Source of the DNA: Amycolatopsis albispora
GTDB taxonomy: Bacteria > Actinomycetota > Actinomycetes > Mycobacteriales > Pseudonocardiaceae
Direction of reading: 5' to 3'
NCBI RefSeq assembly: GCF_003312875.1
Contig: NZ_CP015163.1
Coordinates: 3,596,001-3,660,000 of the forward strand
DNA: 64,000 nt
This document shows, in pieces, positions 40,012 to 48,403 of the stretch. Both the position numbers and the translations under genes were made by a program. A model generated the notes under the pieces. The model was given only the letters and a program-made list of their open reading frames with translations. It was not told where the DNA came from and made no database searches. Every line of letters starts with the position of its first letter. The stretch's first letter is position 1.

Positions 40012-40443
40012 TCAGCCTTGGGCGATGTAGGCCTGTAGCTGGTCGTGGCGTTCTTCGAGTTCGTTCAGCCTGGTTTTCACCACGTCCCCGATGCTGACGA
40101 TGCCGGCCAGCCTGCCGTCCACGACGACGGGGACGTGCCGGATGCGGCGTTCGGTCATCACGGCGCTCAGGTGGTCGACCGAGTCCTCCGGGGTGCACGT
40201 CGCCACCAGGGTGGTCATGATCTCCGACACCGGCCTGTTCAGCAGCTCCGGCCCCCGGTCGTGCAGGCGCCGGACGACGTCGCGTTCGGACACGATGCCG
40301 ACCACCTGCTCATCGGCACCGAGCACGACCATCGCGCCGACGTTGTGTTCGGTCAGCTGGGCCAGCAACTCGGTCACGCTGGATTCCGGGGCCACCGTGG
40401 CCACCAGGGTTCCCTTGCTCCGCAACACGTCGGCGATCCGCAT
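40012..40443 (-). CDS. CBS-domain pair protein
   Basis: The 143-residue protein consists almost entirely of two CBS domains (about 8-60 and 72-125), with VVGIVSERDVVRRL and LAGIVSIGDVVKTRL as the matching second halves, and a short helical tail. Such stand-alone pairs bind adenine nucleotides and act as sensors. The partner is unknown. It starts at ATG 40443. Upstream 120 bases hold no further gene. Confidence 0.88.
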   Translation of the reverse strand: MRIADVLRSKGTLVATVAPESSVTELLAQLTEHNVGAMVVLGADEQVVGIVSERDVVRRLHDRGPELLNRPVSEIMTTLVATCTPEDSVDHLSAVMTERRIRHVPVVVDGRLAGIVSIGDVVKTRLNELEERHDQLQAYIAQG

Positions 40444-40563
40444 GGCAGCTCCTCACGCTGGTGACCCGGCTCACACCAGGTTAGGGCCAGCGGGCCGAGC
40501 ACGAAAGTCGCGAACCGGACACCACCGGAGTGGCGGCCTCCCGGCAGCCACCCGGCCGCGGGC

Positions 40564-41442
40564 TCAGCCGAGCAGCTCACGCAGCGCAGCGATCACCTCC
40601 TCCGGCCGCTCCTCCGGCAGGAAATGCCCACACGCCAACGCCTTCGTGGTGACCGACGGCGCCCACGAGCGCCACAGCGCGGCCGGATCGAAGGGCAGCG
40701 GCGCCTCACCCGGGTCCTGCCACAGGGCCAGCACCGGCATGGGCAACCGCCGGCCGAGTGCTTTGTCCTGCTTGTCGTGTTCCAGGTCGAAGCACACCCC
40801 GGCCCGGTAGTCCTGGCAGATCGCGTGGATCACCGAGGGTTCGGACAGCGTGCGCAGGTACTCCGAACGGACCTCGGCGGGCAGCGCGCCGGTGACCTTG
40901 GTCCAGCCATCCAGGAAGTGGCCGAAGAACACCGCCGGATCGGCCCCGATCATCCGCTCCGGCAACGGTTCCGGATGCGCCAGGAAGGACAGGTGGAACG
41001 CGAACACCCCGCCCGCACCCGCCAGCGCGCCGAAGACGTCCACCGCGGGCAGCACGTCGAGCACCGCGGTGTGCGTCACCCGGTCGGCGTGGTCGAGGCC
41101 CATCCGGAAGGCGACCAGGCCACCGCGGTCGTGCCCGGCCACGGCGAACCGCTGGTGGCCCAGCGTGGTCATCAGCTCGGCGAACGTGGCGGTCATCGCC
41201 CGTTTCGAGTAGTGCTCGACGCCCTCCCCCGGCGGCCCGCTGTCCCCGTAACCCGGCAGGTCCGGGCAGATCACCGTGTACGACTCGGCGAGCGCGGGCG
41301 CGACCGCGCGCCAGGTCAGGTGCGTCTGCGGGAAGCCGTGCAGCAACAGCAGCGGCGGGCCCGCGCCGCCGATCGCGACGTGCAGGTCGGTGCCGCCGGC
41401 GGTGAGCCTGCGGGTGGTGAAGCCGGGGATGCGGGTGGTCAT
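40564..41442 (-). CDS. Alpha/beta hydrolase, haloacetate dehalogenase/epoxide hydrolase type
   Basis: The 292-residue alpha/beta hydrolase has the oxyanion motif HGFPQTHLTW (about 35-44), nucleophile D105 in GHDRGG, the D61-LPGYGDSG loop, and a C-terminal His (about 273, CGHFLPEE). An aspartate nucleophile with HGFPQ is characteristic of fluoroacetate/haloacetate dehalogenases and soluble epoxide hydrolases. Substrate cannot be decided. It is 38 bases downstream of the MocR-type gene on the same strand. Confidence 0.83.
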   Translation of the reverse strand: MTTRIPGFTTRRLTAGGTDLHVAIGGAGPPLLLLHGFPQTHLTWRAVAPALAESYTVICPDLPGYGDSGPPGEGVEHYSKRAMTATFAELMTTLGHQRFAVAGHDRGGLVAFRMGLDHADRVTHTAVLDVLPAVDVFGALAGAGGVFAFHLSFLAHPEPLPERMIGADPAVFFGHFLDGWTKVTGALPAEVRSEYLRTLSEPSVIHAICQDYRAGVCFDLEHDKQDKALGRRLPMPVLALWQDPGEAPLPFDPAALWRSWAPSVTTKALACGHFLPEERPEEVIAALRELLG

Positions 41443-41480
41443 GCAGGGAAGGTCGCACAGGGGTACGACATTCAGCTCGC

Positions 41481-42884
41481 TCAGTGCAGGATTTCGCGGA
41501 GGCGGGACAGCCCGGCCTCGATCTTGGCGAACGGGATACCGCCATAGCCGAACACAAAACCGGGCCGCCGCCCGGGCAGCACGGCGTACTCGTCCAGGGT
41601 GTTGACCAGCACGCCGCCCCGCAGCGCCCGCCGCGCCGCCGTCGCGGTCGGCCGCGTGCTGTACGCGCTCACGTGCAACCCCGCCGCGGACGGGATCGGC
41701 GTCAGCAGGCGGGCGAAGTCCCGCTCCAGCAAGGAAATCACCAGATCGTGCCGACGCCGGTACTCGCGTCGCATGCGCCGGACGTGACTCGCCAGCCCGC
41801 CGTCGTCGATGAACCGCGCGAGCGCCGCCTGCACCGGTCCGGCGGAATGCCAGTCGGTGACGAACCGCGCCTTCGCCACCACCCGGCACAGCGATGCGGG
41901 CGCCACCAGGAAACCCAGCCGCAGCCCGGGCGAAAGCACCTTGGAGAACGAGCCGACGTAGCCCACGCGGCCGGTGGAATCGAGGCTGTGCAACGGTTCC
42001 AGCGGCCTGCCGTGGTACCGGAACTCGGTGTCGTAGTCGTCCTCCACCAGCACCGCCCCGGTTTTCCCGGCCCACGCCACCAGTTCGAGCCGCCGGTCCA
42101 GCGACATCGGCAACCCGAGCGGGAACTGGTGCGAGGGCGTGACGTAGACCAGCTTCGTGCCGCGCGGGAGGTCCGCGACCCGGATGCCCTCGGCGTCCAC
42201 CCCGACCGGCACCACCTCGGCGCCGAGCGCCTCGAAGGCGAACCGGGCCGGCGGATAGCCCGGATCTTCGACGGCGACCCGGTCGCCCGGCCGCAGCAGC
42301 ACCCGCCCGAGCAGGTCGATCGCCTGCTGGGCGCCGCTGGTCACCACCACCTCCTCGGCCGAAGCCCGCACGTCACGCGAAACCGCGATGTGCCGGGAAA
42401 TCGCCTCGCGCAGCCCGGCGTGCCCGGCCGGATCGCCGTACTCCAGCGAATCCGGCGAAGACACGCGCAGCTCACCGCCGAGCAGCCGCCGCCAGGTGTC
42501 GAACGGGAACCGGCTGACATCGGGAATCCCGGCCTGGAAGTCGAATTCGGCCCGCACCCCGGCAGGCAACGGCAGCCGGACGCGCTCCCACACCTCGGCC
42601 GTCTCGATCGGGAACTCGGTGGCGTGCCGGCGTGCCGCGCTCCCCGGCACCCTGCGGACGAAGGTGCCCGCGCCGACCCGGCCTTCGAGAAAGCCCTCAC
42701 CGGTCAGCCGGTCGTAGGCGGCGCTGACGGTGTTCCGGGAGACGGCGAGCCGTTCGGCCAGTTCCCGCGTGGGCGGCAGCGCCTCACCCGCGCGGAGCCT
42801 GCCGTCGAGGATCGCCTCGCGGATCTGCCGGTAGATCTCCTCTCGACGGCCGCGCCCGGCCTCGGTGTCGATGTGGATCTCCAT
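41481..42884 (-). CDS. MocR/PdxR-type GntR regulator with aminotransferase domain
   Basis: The 467-residue protein has an N-terminal GntR winged helix (about 10-75, LPPTRELAERLAVSRNTVSAAYDRL) joined to a fold-type I aminotransferase-like domain. In the latter, GAQQAIDLL, EDPGYPPAR, EDDYDTEFRYHGRPLEPL and the PLP lysine in GSFSKVLSPGLRLG are all intact. PdxR members activate pdxST, but no pdx genes are here. Its neighbours are a hydrolase and a protease, so the target is open. It starts 9 bases after the metallopeptidase stop. Confidence 0.86.
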   Translation of the reverse strand: MEIHIDTEAGRGRREEIYRQIREAILDGRLRAGEALPPTRELAERLAVSRNTVSAAYDRLTGEGFLEGRVGAGTFVRRVPGSAARRHATEFPIETAEVWERVRLPLPAGVRAEFDFQAGIPDVSRFPFDTWRRLLGGELRVSSPDSLEYGDPAGHAGLREAISRHIAVSRDVRASAEEVVVTSGAQQAIDLLGRVLLRPGDRVAVEDPGYPPARFAFEALGAEVVPVGVDAEGIRVADLPRGTKLVYVTPSHQFPLGLPMSLDRRLELVAWAGKTGAVLVEDDYDTEFRYHGRPLEPLHSLDSTGRVGYVGSFSKVLSPGLRLGFLVAPASLCRVVAKARFVTDWHSAGPVQAALARFIDDGGLASHVRRMRREYRRRHDLVISLLERDFARLLTPIPSAAGLHVSAYSTRPTATAARRALRGGVLVNTLDEYAVLPGRRPGFVFGYGGIPFAKIEAGLSRLREILH

Positions 42885-42893
42885 GACGGCCGC

Positions 42894-43808
42894 CTAGCGG
42901 ACCTCACCGTCGGCGGCGGTGAAGGTGTTGCACGCCGAGGTCGCCTTCTGGAACCCGGCTTTGGCCCATTTGACCTGGTTGGGCACGGTGCCGTGGCTGT
43001 CGCTGCCAATCGAGTTCTCGAACTCCTTGACCCCCTGCTGCGCGAGCGCCTTGCTGACCGAGCCGCGGCCGCTGGTGCTGGCCAGGAAGAGCCCGGCGAA
43101 GCAGTTCGCCTGCAGCTCCATCCGGCGCGTGACCTGCAGTTCTCCGGGGCTGTCCTCGCCGTGCGCCGACATCTCCTCGAAGGCGGCCTCCATGATGCCG
43201 CTGAGCGACTGCACGTGGTGGCCGTACTCGTGCGCGAGCACCGCCAGGTGCGCCGCCTGCACCGTGCCCACGGTCTCCAGCAAGCGCTTGCGCGGCATGT
43301 GGATGGCCTTGTCGGCCGGGCAGTAGAAGGCGGTGGCCTCCTCCTTGGGCGGCAGGCCACCGCACGAGCTCTCGGTCTCGTCCTTGATCTGCAGCACGGG
43401 CGTGGAGAACGGCTCGCCGACGCTCTCCAGGGTCGGCTTCCACGCCGCGTCGAGGCAGCGCATGGCCGCCTCGTAGTAGGCCTGGAGCTGCTCCTCCGAC
43501 CGGCGCAGCGAGGGCAGCTGGCAGTTCGTCTGCGGCAGTTCGACGCCCTCGGCGAGCAGCGGGTTCTCCGCGGTGGCGAACACCGGCCCCGGCTGGCCCG
43601 GCTCACGCTGCGAGTGGACCCCCGACCCGGCCGGCCTGGCCTGCCCGGTGACCACCGTCTCACCGAAGCTGACCACGCCGAGCCCCGGCAGCGCGACGGC
43701 GGCAACGACCGCCACCACCAGCACCAGGACGCCCAGCACCCGGACGGGTGAGTTCGAGGGCGGCGGCGACGCGGGTGGCGGCCAGGCGGACGTCGGCTCG
43801 ATGTTCAT
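42894..43808 (-). CDS. Membrane-anchored neutral zinc metallopeptidase (YpfJ family)
   Basis: The 304-residue protein has a Pro-rich cytoplasmic start, one membrane helix (about 22-44) and an extracytoplasmic domain with the zinc motif H193-E194-Y-G-H197 followed by HVQ. A downstream QANCFAGLF stretch is typical of the YpfJ/putative neutral zinc metallopeptidase family. Four cysteines (CQLP, RCLD, SSCGG, FYCP) suggest disulfides. The start is ATG 43808, divergent from the prolyl oligopeptidase gene with 54 bases between. Confidence 0.85.
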   Translation of the reverse strand: MNIEPTSAWPPPASPPPSNSPVRVLGVLVLVVAVVAAVALPGLGVVSFGETVVTGQARPAGSGVHSQREPGQPGPVFATAENPLLAEGVELPQTNCQLPSLRRSEEQLQAYYEAAMRCLDAAWKPTLESVGEPFSTPVLQIKDETESSCGGLPPKEEATAFYCPADKAIHMPRKRLLETVGTVQAAHLAVLAHEYGHHVQSLSGIMEAAFEEMSAHGEDSPGELQVTRRMELQANCFAGLFLASTSGRGSVSKALAQQGVKEFENSIGSDSHGTVPNQVKWAKAGFQKATSACNTFTAADGEVR

Positions 43809-43862
43809 TTCCCCCACCCTCGGCAGCTGTCCCGAGGATACCGGTAGGCGAGACTGGAGGGC

Positions 43863-45890
43863 ATGACCGAGATCGACGACGACCCGTACCTCTGGCTGGA
43901 GGACGTCACCGGCGAGCAGGCGCTCGACTGGGTGCGCGCCCGCAACGCCGAGACGGTGGCCGAGCTGACCGGCGGCGAGCGGTTCGGCGAGCTGCGCGAC
44001 CGCATCCGCGAGGTGCTCGACGCCGACGACCGCATCCCGTACCCCCGGCGGCGCGGCGAGTTCCTCTACAACTTCTGGCGCGACGGCGAGCACCCCCGCG
44101 GGCTCTGGCGGCGCACCACGCTGGAGCAGTACCGCAGGTCGCGGCCCGAGTGGGAGCTGCTGCTCGACGTCGACGCGCTCGCCGAAGCCGAGGGCGAGAA
44201 CTGGGTCTGGCACGGCGCGAACGTGCTGCGCCCCGACTACCGGCGCTGCCTGGTCTCGCTCTCACGCGGTGGCGCCGACGCGACCGTGGTCCGTGAGTTC
44301 GACCTCGAAACCCGCGAGTTCGTCGAGGGCGGCTTCGAGGTGCCCGAGGCGAAGACGCGGATCGGCTGGATCGACCACGACCGCGTGTACGTCGGCACCG
44401 ACACCGGTCCCGGCTCGCTGACCACCTCCGGTTATCCCAGGGTGATGCGTGAATGGCGCCGGGGCACGCCGATCGAAGAGGCCCCCGTCGTCTACGAGGG
44501 CAAGCCCGAGGACGTGGCGGCGTTCGCCTACCACGACTTCACCGAGGGCTTCGAACGCGACTTCGTCGGCCGCAGCCTGGACTTCTACCGGTCGGAGCGC
44601 TACCTCCGCCGCGCCGACGGCACGCTCACCCGGATCGACGTGCCCGACGACGCCCAGCCGTCGGTCCACCGCGAATGGCTGCTCGTCCGGACCCGCTCGC
44701 CGTGGACGGTCGGCGGCACCGAGTACCCGGCGGGCGCGCTGCTCGCCGCCGACTTCGACGCCTACCTCGCCGGGTCGCGCGAGCTGACCGCGCTCTTCCT
44801 CCCCGACGCGCACACCTCGCTCGAGTACTACACCTGGACACGCGACCACCTGCTGCTCGGCACGCTCTCCGACGTGAAGGCCCGGCTCCGGGTGCTCACG
44901 CCGGGCCCGGACGGCTGGACCGACGAGCCGCTGCCGGGTGCGCCGGAGGTCGGCAGCGCGGACATCGTCGACACCGATCCCGACCACAGCAACGAGTACT
45001 TCCTCGACATCAGCGGCTACACGCAGCCGTCCACCCTGGTGCGCGGGGTGATCGGCGAGCGGGCCGAGCCGATCCGGTCCGCACCGTCCTTTTTCGACAG
45101 CACGGGAATCGAGGTGGCGCAGTACTTCGCTACTTCGGACGACGGCACCGCGATCCCGTACTTCGTGGTGCGCCCCGAAGGCGCGGACGCCGGGCCGGCC
45201 ATGCTCTACGGCTACGGCGGTTTCGAGGTCTCGCTCACCCCTTCCTACAGCGGTGCGACCGGCCGCGCGTGGCTTTCGCGCGGCGGTACCTACGTGGTGG
45301 CCAACATCCGCGGTGGCGGTGAGTACGGTCCCGGCTGGCACACCCAGGCGGTGAAGGCGGAGCGGCACCTGGTGTACGAGGATTTCGCCGCCGTGGCGAA
45401 GGATCTGGTGGCCCGTGGCATCACCACCCCGGACCGGCTGGGCATCCAGGGCGGCAGCAACGGCGGCCTGCTGATGGGCGTGATGCTCACCCGCTACCCC
45501 GAGCTGTTCGGCGCGATCGTCTGCCAGGTGCCGCTGCTGGACATGCGGCGCTACCACAAGTTGCTGGCCGGGGCCTCCTGGATGGCCGAGTACGGTGATC
45601 CGGACGACCCGGAGGACTGGGCGTTCATCGGCGAGTACTCGCCGTACCACAATGTCCACAGTGGACGTGACTACCCGCCCATCCTGTTCGTCACCTCGAC
45701 CAGGGACGACCGGGTGCACCCGGCGCACGCCCGGAAGATGGTGGCGCGGATGCGCGAGCTGGGTTATCCGGTGCGCTACCACGAGAACATCGAGGGCGGG
45801 CACGGTGCCGCGGCCGACAACGAGCAGCTGGCCTTCAAGACCGCGCTGACCTTCGAGTTCCTGTGGCAGCAGCTCAGCCGGCCTCGGTGA
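43863..45890 (+). CDS. Prolyl oligopeptidase family protein (S9A)
   Basis: The 675-residue cytoplasmic-type protein has an N-terminal beta-propeller (about 60-400) and a C-terminal alpha/beta hydrolase domain. The catalytic serine is S532 in GGSNGGLLMG, acid D615/D616 in TRDDRVHPAH, and H647 in GGHGAA. The opening DDPYLWLEDVTGEQALDWVRARN is the typical S9A start. It probably cleaves short proline-containing peptides. Its end overlaps the remains of an SMR gene on the other strand. Confidence 0.91.
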   Translation: MTEIDDDPYLWLEDVTGEQALDWVRARNAETVAELTGGERFGELRDRIREVLDADDRIPYPRRRGEFLYNFWRDGEHPRGLWRRTTLEQYRRSRPEWELLLDVDALAEAEGENWVWHGANVLRPDYRRCLVSLSRGGADATVVREFDLETREFVEGGFEVPEAKTRIGWIDHDRVYVGTDTGPGSLTTSGYPRVMREWRRGTPIEEAPVVYEGKPEDVAAFAYHDFTEGFERDFVGRSLDFYRSERYLRRADGTLTRIDVPDDAQPSVHREWLLVRTRSPWTVGGTEYPAGALLAADFDAYLAGSRELTALFLPDAHTSLEYYTWTRDHLLLGTLSDVKARLRVLTPGPDGWTDEPLPGAPEVGSADIVDTDPDHSNEYFLDISGYTQPSTLVRGVIGERAEPIRSAPSFFDSTGIEVAQYFATSDDGTAIPYFVVRPEGADAGPAMLYGYGGFEVSLTPSYSGATGRAWLSRGGTYVVANIRGGGEYGPGWHTQAVKAERHLVYEDFAAVAKDLVARGITTPDRLGIQGGSNGGLLMGVMLTRYPELFGAIVCQVPLLDMRRYHKLLAGASWMAEYGDPDDPEDWAFIGEYSPYHNVHSGRDYPPILFVTSTRDDRVHPAHARKMVARMRELGYPVRYHENIEGGHGAAADNEQLAFKTALTFEFLWQQLSRPR

Positions 45891-45990
45891 GCCTGGCCAG
45901 CACGATGCCGCCGACGATCAGGCTCAGCGCGGCCAGCCTGCCCGCGCTGAGCGGATCGTGGGCAGTGGCCTGGTGAAAGTTCTCGGGGAC
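45874..45990 (-). pseudogene. SMR-family transporter gene, C-terminal remnant
   Basis: Reading inward from the insertion element on the minus strand, the frame LVPENFHQATAHDPLSAGRL... ends in LIVGGIVLARLTEAG and a TGA at 45874. The hydrophobic ending is typical of the fourth helix of small multidrug resistance proteins (EmrE/SugE). It lacks helices 2 and 3. The N-terminal counterpart lies beyond the element. It overlaps the 3' end of the oligopeptidase gene. Confidence 0.6.
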
Positions 45991-46972
45991 TAGACGAGTA
46001 ATGCGTAAGTCGGTCAGTGGTCGTAGGCGGTAAGGGATCGGGTGACGGGTTGGCCGGTGGCGCGGTTGTGCCAGATGGCGGCGGTCAGCGCGAGTAGTCG
46101 TTGGGCGATGCGGACGCCGACGCCCTCGATGGTGCGCCCACCGTGTTGTTCGAGGTTTAGTTGACCTTTGAGTGTGTCGTTGACCGACTCGATGAGCTGG
46201 CGGATGGACTTGAGCAGCGGTTCGCCGGGATGTGGTGTGCGGTTGCGGTAGGACGGGCGGATCAGCCGGATCCCACGCTCGTGCAGGAACCGGTCCAGCT
46301 CACGGGAGACGTAGCCCTTATCGGCGATGATCAGCAGGCCGGGACGTTCGCCGAGTAGGTGGGGTTCATGGTCGCACAGGGCCATGAGCACCTGCCGCTC
46401 GTCGATCTTCGGATCGGCCAGTGCCCAGGTGACCGGAAGCCCGGCCGGGGTGCAGACCAGGTGCAGGCGCAGGCCCCAGAACCAGCGGGAGTGCGAACGG
46501 CAGAAGCCGTATTTCGCCCAGCCCGCCAGGTCCGAACGCTTGGCCGTTGGCCGGGAGCGGCCGCACTCCACCGGGGTGGAGTCGACGATCCAGGTCGTGT
46601 CGGTCCACAGGTCGGTGTCCGCCGCCAGCCAGCGCATCACCTGCTTGATCAGTGGCAACGCGGCACGCAGGCGGCGGTTGTAGCCGGGCTGTCCAGGCAG
46701 GAACGGAAAGGCGCCGGGCATACGGGCGGGTACGAACCGCAGCCAGCGGGCTTCGGAGGTGAACCCGAGCAATGCCTGGCCCACCGCGAGGGTGACCAGC
46801 TCGGCGTCGGTCAGCCTGGGCGGTCTGCCCAGGCGGCGCCTGCTCGCGAGGTGGTCGTCGATCCTGACGTAGAGTGCGGTCAGAAGGGTGTTCAGGTCTG
46901 TCGTCACAAACGGATCTTGAACACCCTTCGTCCTTCCCCGGCTACCACCCCGACTTACGCATTACTCGTCTA
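45991..46972. mobile_element. IS982-family insertion sequence
   Basis: A complete element of about 0.98 kb with one transposase gene and perfect 23-bp terminal inverted repeats (45991-46013 and 46950-46972, outer bases TAGACGAGTAATGCG). CTAG occurs at both junctions (45990-45993 and 46970-46973). Because CTAG is its own complement it can be counted either as part of the repeats or as a 4-bp target duplication, giving 976 to 982 bp. Perfect ends and an intact gene suggest recent activity. Confidence 0.88.
46014..46907 (-). CDS. IS982-family transposase
   Basis: The 297-residue DDE transposase opens with TTDLNTLLTALYVRIDDHLA and PRLTDAELVTLAVGQALLG, and has acidic residues in VDSTPVECGRSRPT, IADKGYVSREL and IESVNDTLKGQLNLE. 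The RQLIESVNDTLKGQL...HGGRT segment is diagnostic for actinobacterial IS982-type enzymes. No frameshift or stop is present. The gene starts about 60 bases inside the right repeat. Confidence 0.92.
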   Translation of the reverse strand: MTTDLNTLLTALYVRIDDHLASRRRLGRPPRLTDAELVTLAVGQALLGFTSEARWLRFVPARMPGAFPFLPGQPGYNRRLRAALPLIKQVMRWLAADTDLWTDTTWIVDSTPVECGRSRPTAKRSDLAGWAKYGFCRSHSRWFWGLRLHLVCTPAGLPVTWALADPKIDERQVLMALCDHEPHLLGERPGLLIIADKGYVSRELDRFLHERGIRLIRPSYRNRTPHPGEPLLKSIRQLIESVNDTLKGQLNLEQHGGRTIEGVGVRIAQRLLALTAAIWHNRATGQPVTRSLTAYDH

Positions 46973-47086
46973 GGCCGCGCGCGCAGCGCGTCCGTTGAGG
47001 GCGGTGGCGGGCTGGCGGGTGGGTTTTATGCTCTGCGCCCACACGATCTCCACCAGGCCCGCCGCCACCAGGAGCAACCAGCTCAC
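46970..47086 (-). pseudogene. SMR-family transporter gene, N-terminal remnant
   Basis: A GTG at 47086, overlapping the azoreductase TGA, opens SWLLLVAAGLVEIVWAQSIKPT. This is the first helix of an SMR transporter including the conserved glutamate (residue ~13) and the KPT turn. The sequence then turns into unrelated residues and stops at a TAG formed exactly at the IS end. Together with the fragment on the other side it shows an azoreductase-SMR operon disrupted by the element, with part of the middle deleted. Confidence 0.68.
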
Positions 47087-47724
47087 GACGCCAGCCGATC
47101 GACCGCGGCCAGCGCGGCGGCGTGCGACTCCCGCCGCTTGCCGTCCAAATCGGACAGTGACGGATCGACCACCGCGTTGGTCAGCTCAGCGTGCACGAAC
47201 CGCACGTCGGTGACGTCGTAGTGCCCGGCGAAGAAGTCACGCAGGTACCGCTCCTGGTAGTCGAAGGGCTCACGCGGGGTGCCCGCCCCATACGCGCCGC
47301 CACGCGCGCCGACCACTACAAAAGCCTTCCCCGACAACGACATCCGCGGGAAGGTGACCTGGTCGATCCAGGTCTTCAACGCGGCCGGGACGGAGAAGTT
47401 GTACATCGGCGCCCCGATCAGCACGACGTCCGCGGCGAGCAGTTCGTCCAGCAGTGGCGCGACGACCGCCCACGCCTCGCGCTGCGCGTCGGTGCGCACG
47501 GCCTCGGGGTACCGCGCGGGCTCGGTGATGCCGTGGGCCAGCAGGTAGTCGCAGATCTCGGTCCACGCCTCGCCGATCAGCGGCACCGGGTCGGCGGCGA
47601 GGTCGCGGTAGGTGTACCCGGCGCCGGGGTGCGCCGCACGCCAGGCTTCGGCGAACCGGGCACCCAGCTGTCGCGAGAAGGAGTCGCGGCGGGCACTGGA
47701 ATCGAGGTGGAGCAACTGCGCCAT
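47083..47724 (-). CDS. azoR: FMN-dependent NADH azoreductase
   Basis: The 213-residue flavodoxin-like protein has LLHLDSSARRDSFSRQL (phosphate loop), GAPMYNFSVPAALKTWID (flavin loop) and VVGARGGAYG, typical of AzoR/acyl-carrier phosphodiesterase-like quinone reductases. It reduces azo compounds and quinones with NADH and may protect against electrophiles. GGAGG lies before the ATG at 47724. It is divergent from a TetR gene with two palindromic operators between them, so it is the obvious target of that repressor. Confidence 0.88.
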   Translation of the reverse strand: MAQLLHLDSSARRDSFSRQLGARFAEAWRAAHPGAGYTYRDLAADPVPLIGEAWTEICDYLLAHGITEPARYPEAVRTDAQREAWAVVAPLLDELLAADVVLIGAPMYNFSVPAALKTWIDQVTFPRMSLSGKAFVVVGARGGAYGAGTPREPFDYQERYLRDFFAGHYDVTDVRFVHAELTNAVVDPSLSDLDGKRRESHAAALAAVDRLAS

Positions 47725-47749
47725 GGGAGGTCCCTCCGGAAGATCACCG

Positions 47750-47776
47750 AGTAAGTGGACACCGCGTCCACTTACT
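47750..47776. promoter_or_regulatory. TetR operator 1 (27-bp palindrome)
   Basis: AGTAAGTGGAC, five bases ACCGC, GTCCACTTACT: perfect 11-bp arms. It is centred 39 bases from the azoreductase ATG, the position of that gene's promoter. Confidence 0.8.
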
Positions 47777-47793
47777 CCCCACCCTACGCGCGA

Positions 47794-47812
47794 AGTGGAC
47801 ACGATGTCCACT
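47794..47812. promoter_or_regulatory. TetR operator 2 (19-bp palindrome)
   Basis: AGTGGAC, ACGAT, GTCCACT repeats the core of the first operator, centred 40 bases further on. It lies directly before TACAGT (47812-47817), a probable -10 box of the regulator gene, so the repressor would also silence itself. An ATG at 47804 lies inside this operator. Confidence 0.75.
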
Positions 47813-47824
47813 ACAGTGCGAGAG

Positions 47825-48403
47825 GTGACCCGTGAACGCGCCGACGCCGCCCGGAACCGCGCCAAGGTGCTGCACGCGGCCGAGGCGCTGTTCGCCGAGC
47901 GCGGGGCCGAAAACGTGACGATGGACGACATCGCGAAGGCGGCCGGGGTCGGCCGGGGCACGCTCTACCGGCGGTACCCCGACCGCGCGGCCATCGCCGT
48001 CGCCCTGTTGGACGAGCACGAGCGGAAGCTGCAGGAACAGCTGCTGCGCGGCGATCCGCCGCTCGGTCCCGGCGCGCCGCCCGCCGAGCGGCTGGCCGCC
48101 TTCTACGCCGCGATGCTCGACCTGCTCGCCGACCACGGGCACCTGGTGCTGGGCAGCGAGATCGGGCACCAGCGCTTCGGCACCGGCGCCTACGGTTTCT
48201 GGCGCGCCCACGTGCACGCGCTGCTCACCGAAGCGAGCCTGCCCGATCCCGACGGCCTCGTCGACGTCGTGCTCGCGCCGCTGGCCCCGGAACTGTTCCG
48301 CTACCAGCGGGAACGCGGCGTGAGCCTGGACCGGCTCAAGCGGAACCTGCGTGAACTCGCGTTACGCACCTGCGGGCTTGGCGACGCCGCCGGACGCGCT
48401 TGA
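47825..48403 (+). CDS. TetR-family transcriptional regulator
   Basis: The 192-residue protein has an N-terminal TetR helix-turn-helix (VTMDDIAKAAGVGRGTLYRRYPDR, about residues 32-55) and an all-helical ligand domain. I use GTG 47825, seven bases after a TACAGT -10-like box, as a leaderless start. An in-frame ATG at 47804 would sit inside the operator palindrome. It is divergent from azoR with twin operators between. Its last 42 bases overlap the end of the convergent amidohydrolase. Confidence 0.85.
   Translation: MTRERADAARNRAKVLHAAEALFAERGAENVTMDDIAKAAGVGRGTLYRRYPDRAAIAVALLDEHERKLQEQLLRGDPPLGPGAPPAERLAAFYAAMLDLLADHGHLVLGSEIGHQRFGTGAYGFWRAHVHALLTEASLPDPDGLVDVVLAPLAPELFRYQRERGVSLDRLKRNLRELALRTCGLGDAAGRA

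Noticed and set aside
36713..40198. A 1161-codon open frame on the minus strand spanning several plus-strand genes and the repeat tract
   Set aside because: It is Arg/His/Pro/Ala-rich with no family motif and lies antisense to genes with clear domains. In DNA this G+C-rich, the antisense frame stays open by third-position bias.
40470..40500. AGGTTAGGGCC as a possible IdeR iron box
   Set aside because: Only half of the 19-bp palindrome is present, and it is not near a plausible iron-regulated start.
44262..45803. A 513-codon minus-strand frame opposite the prolyl oligopeptidase
   Set aside because: The sense frame carries the full catalytic triad; the antisense frame has no features.
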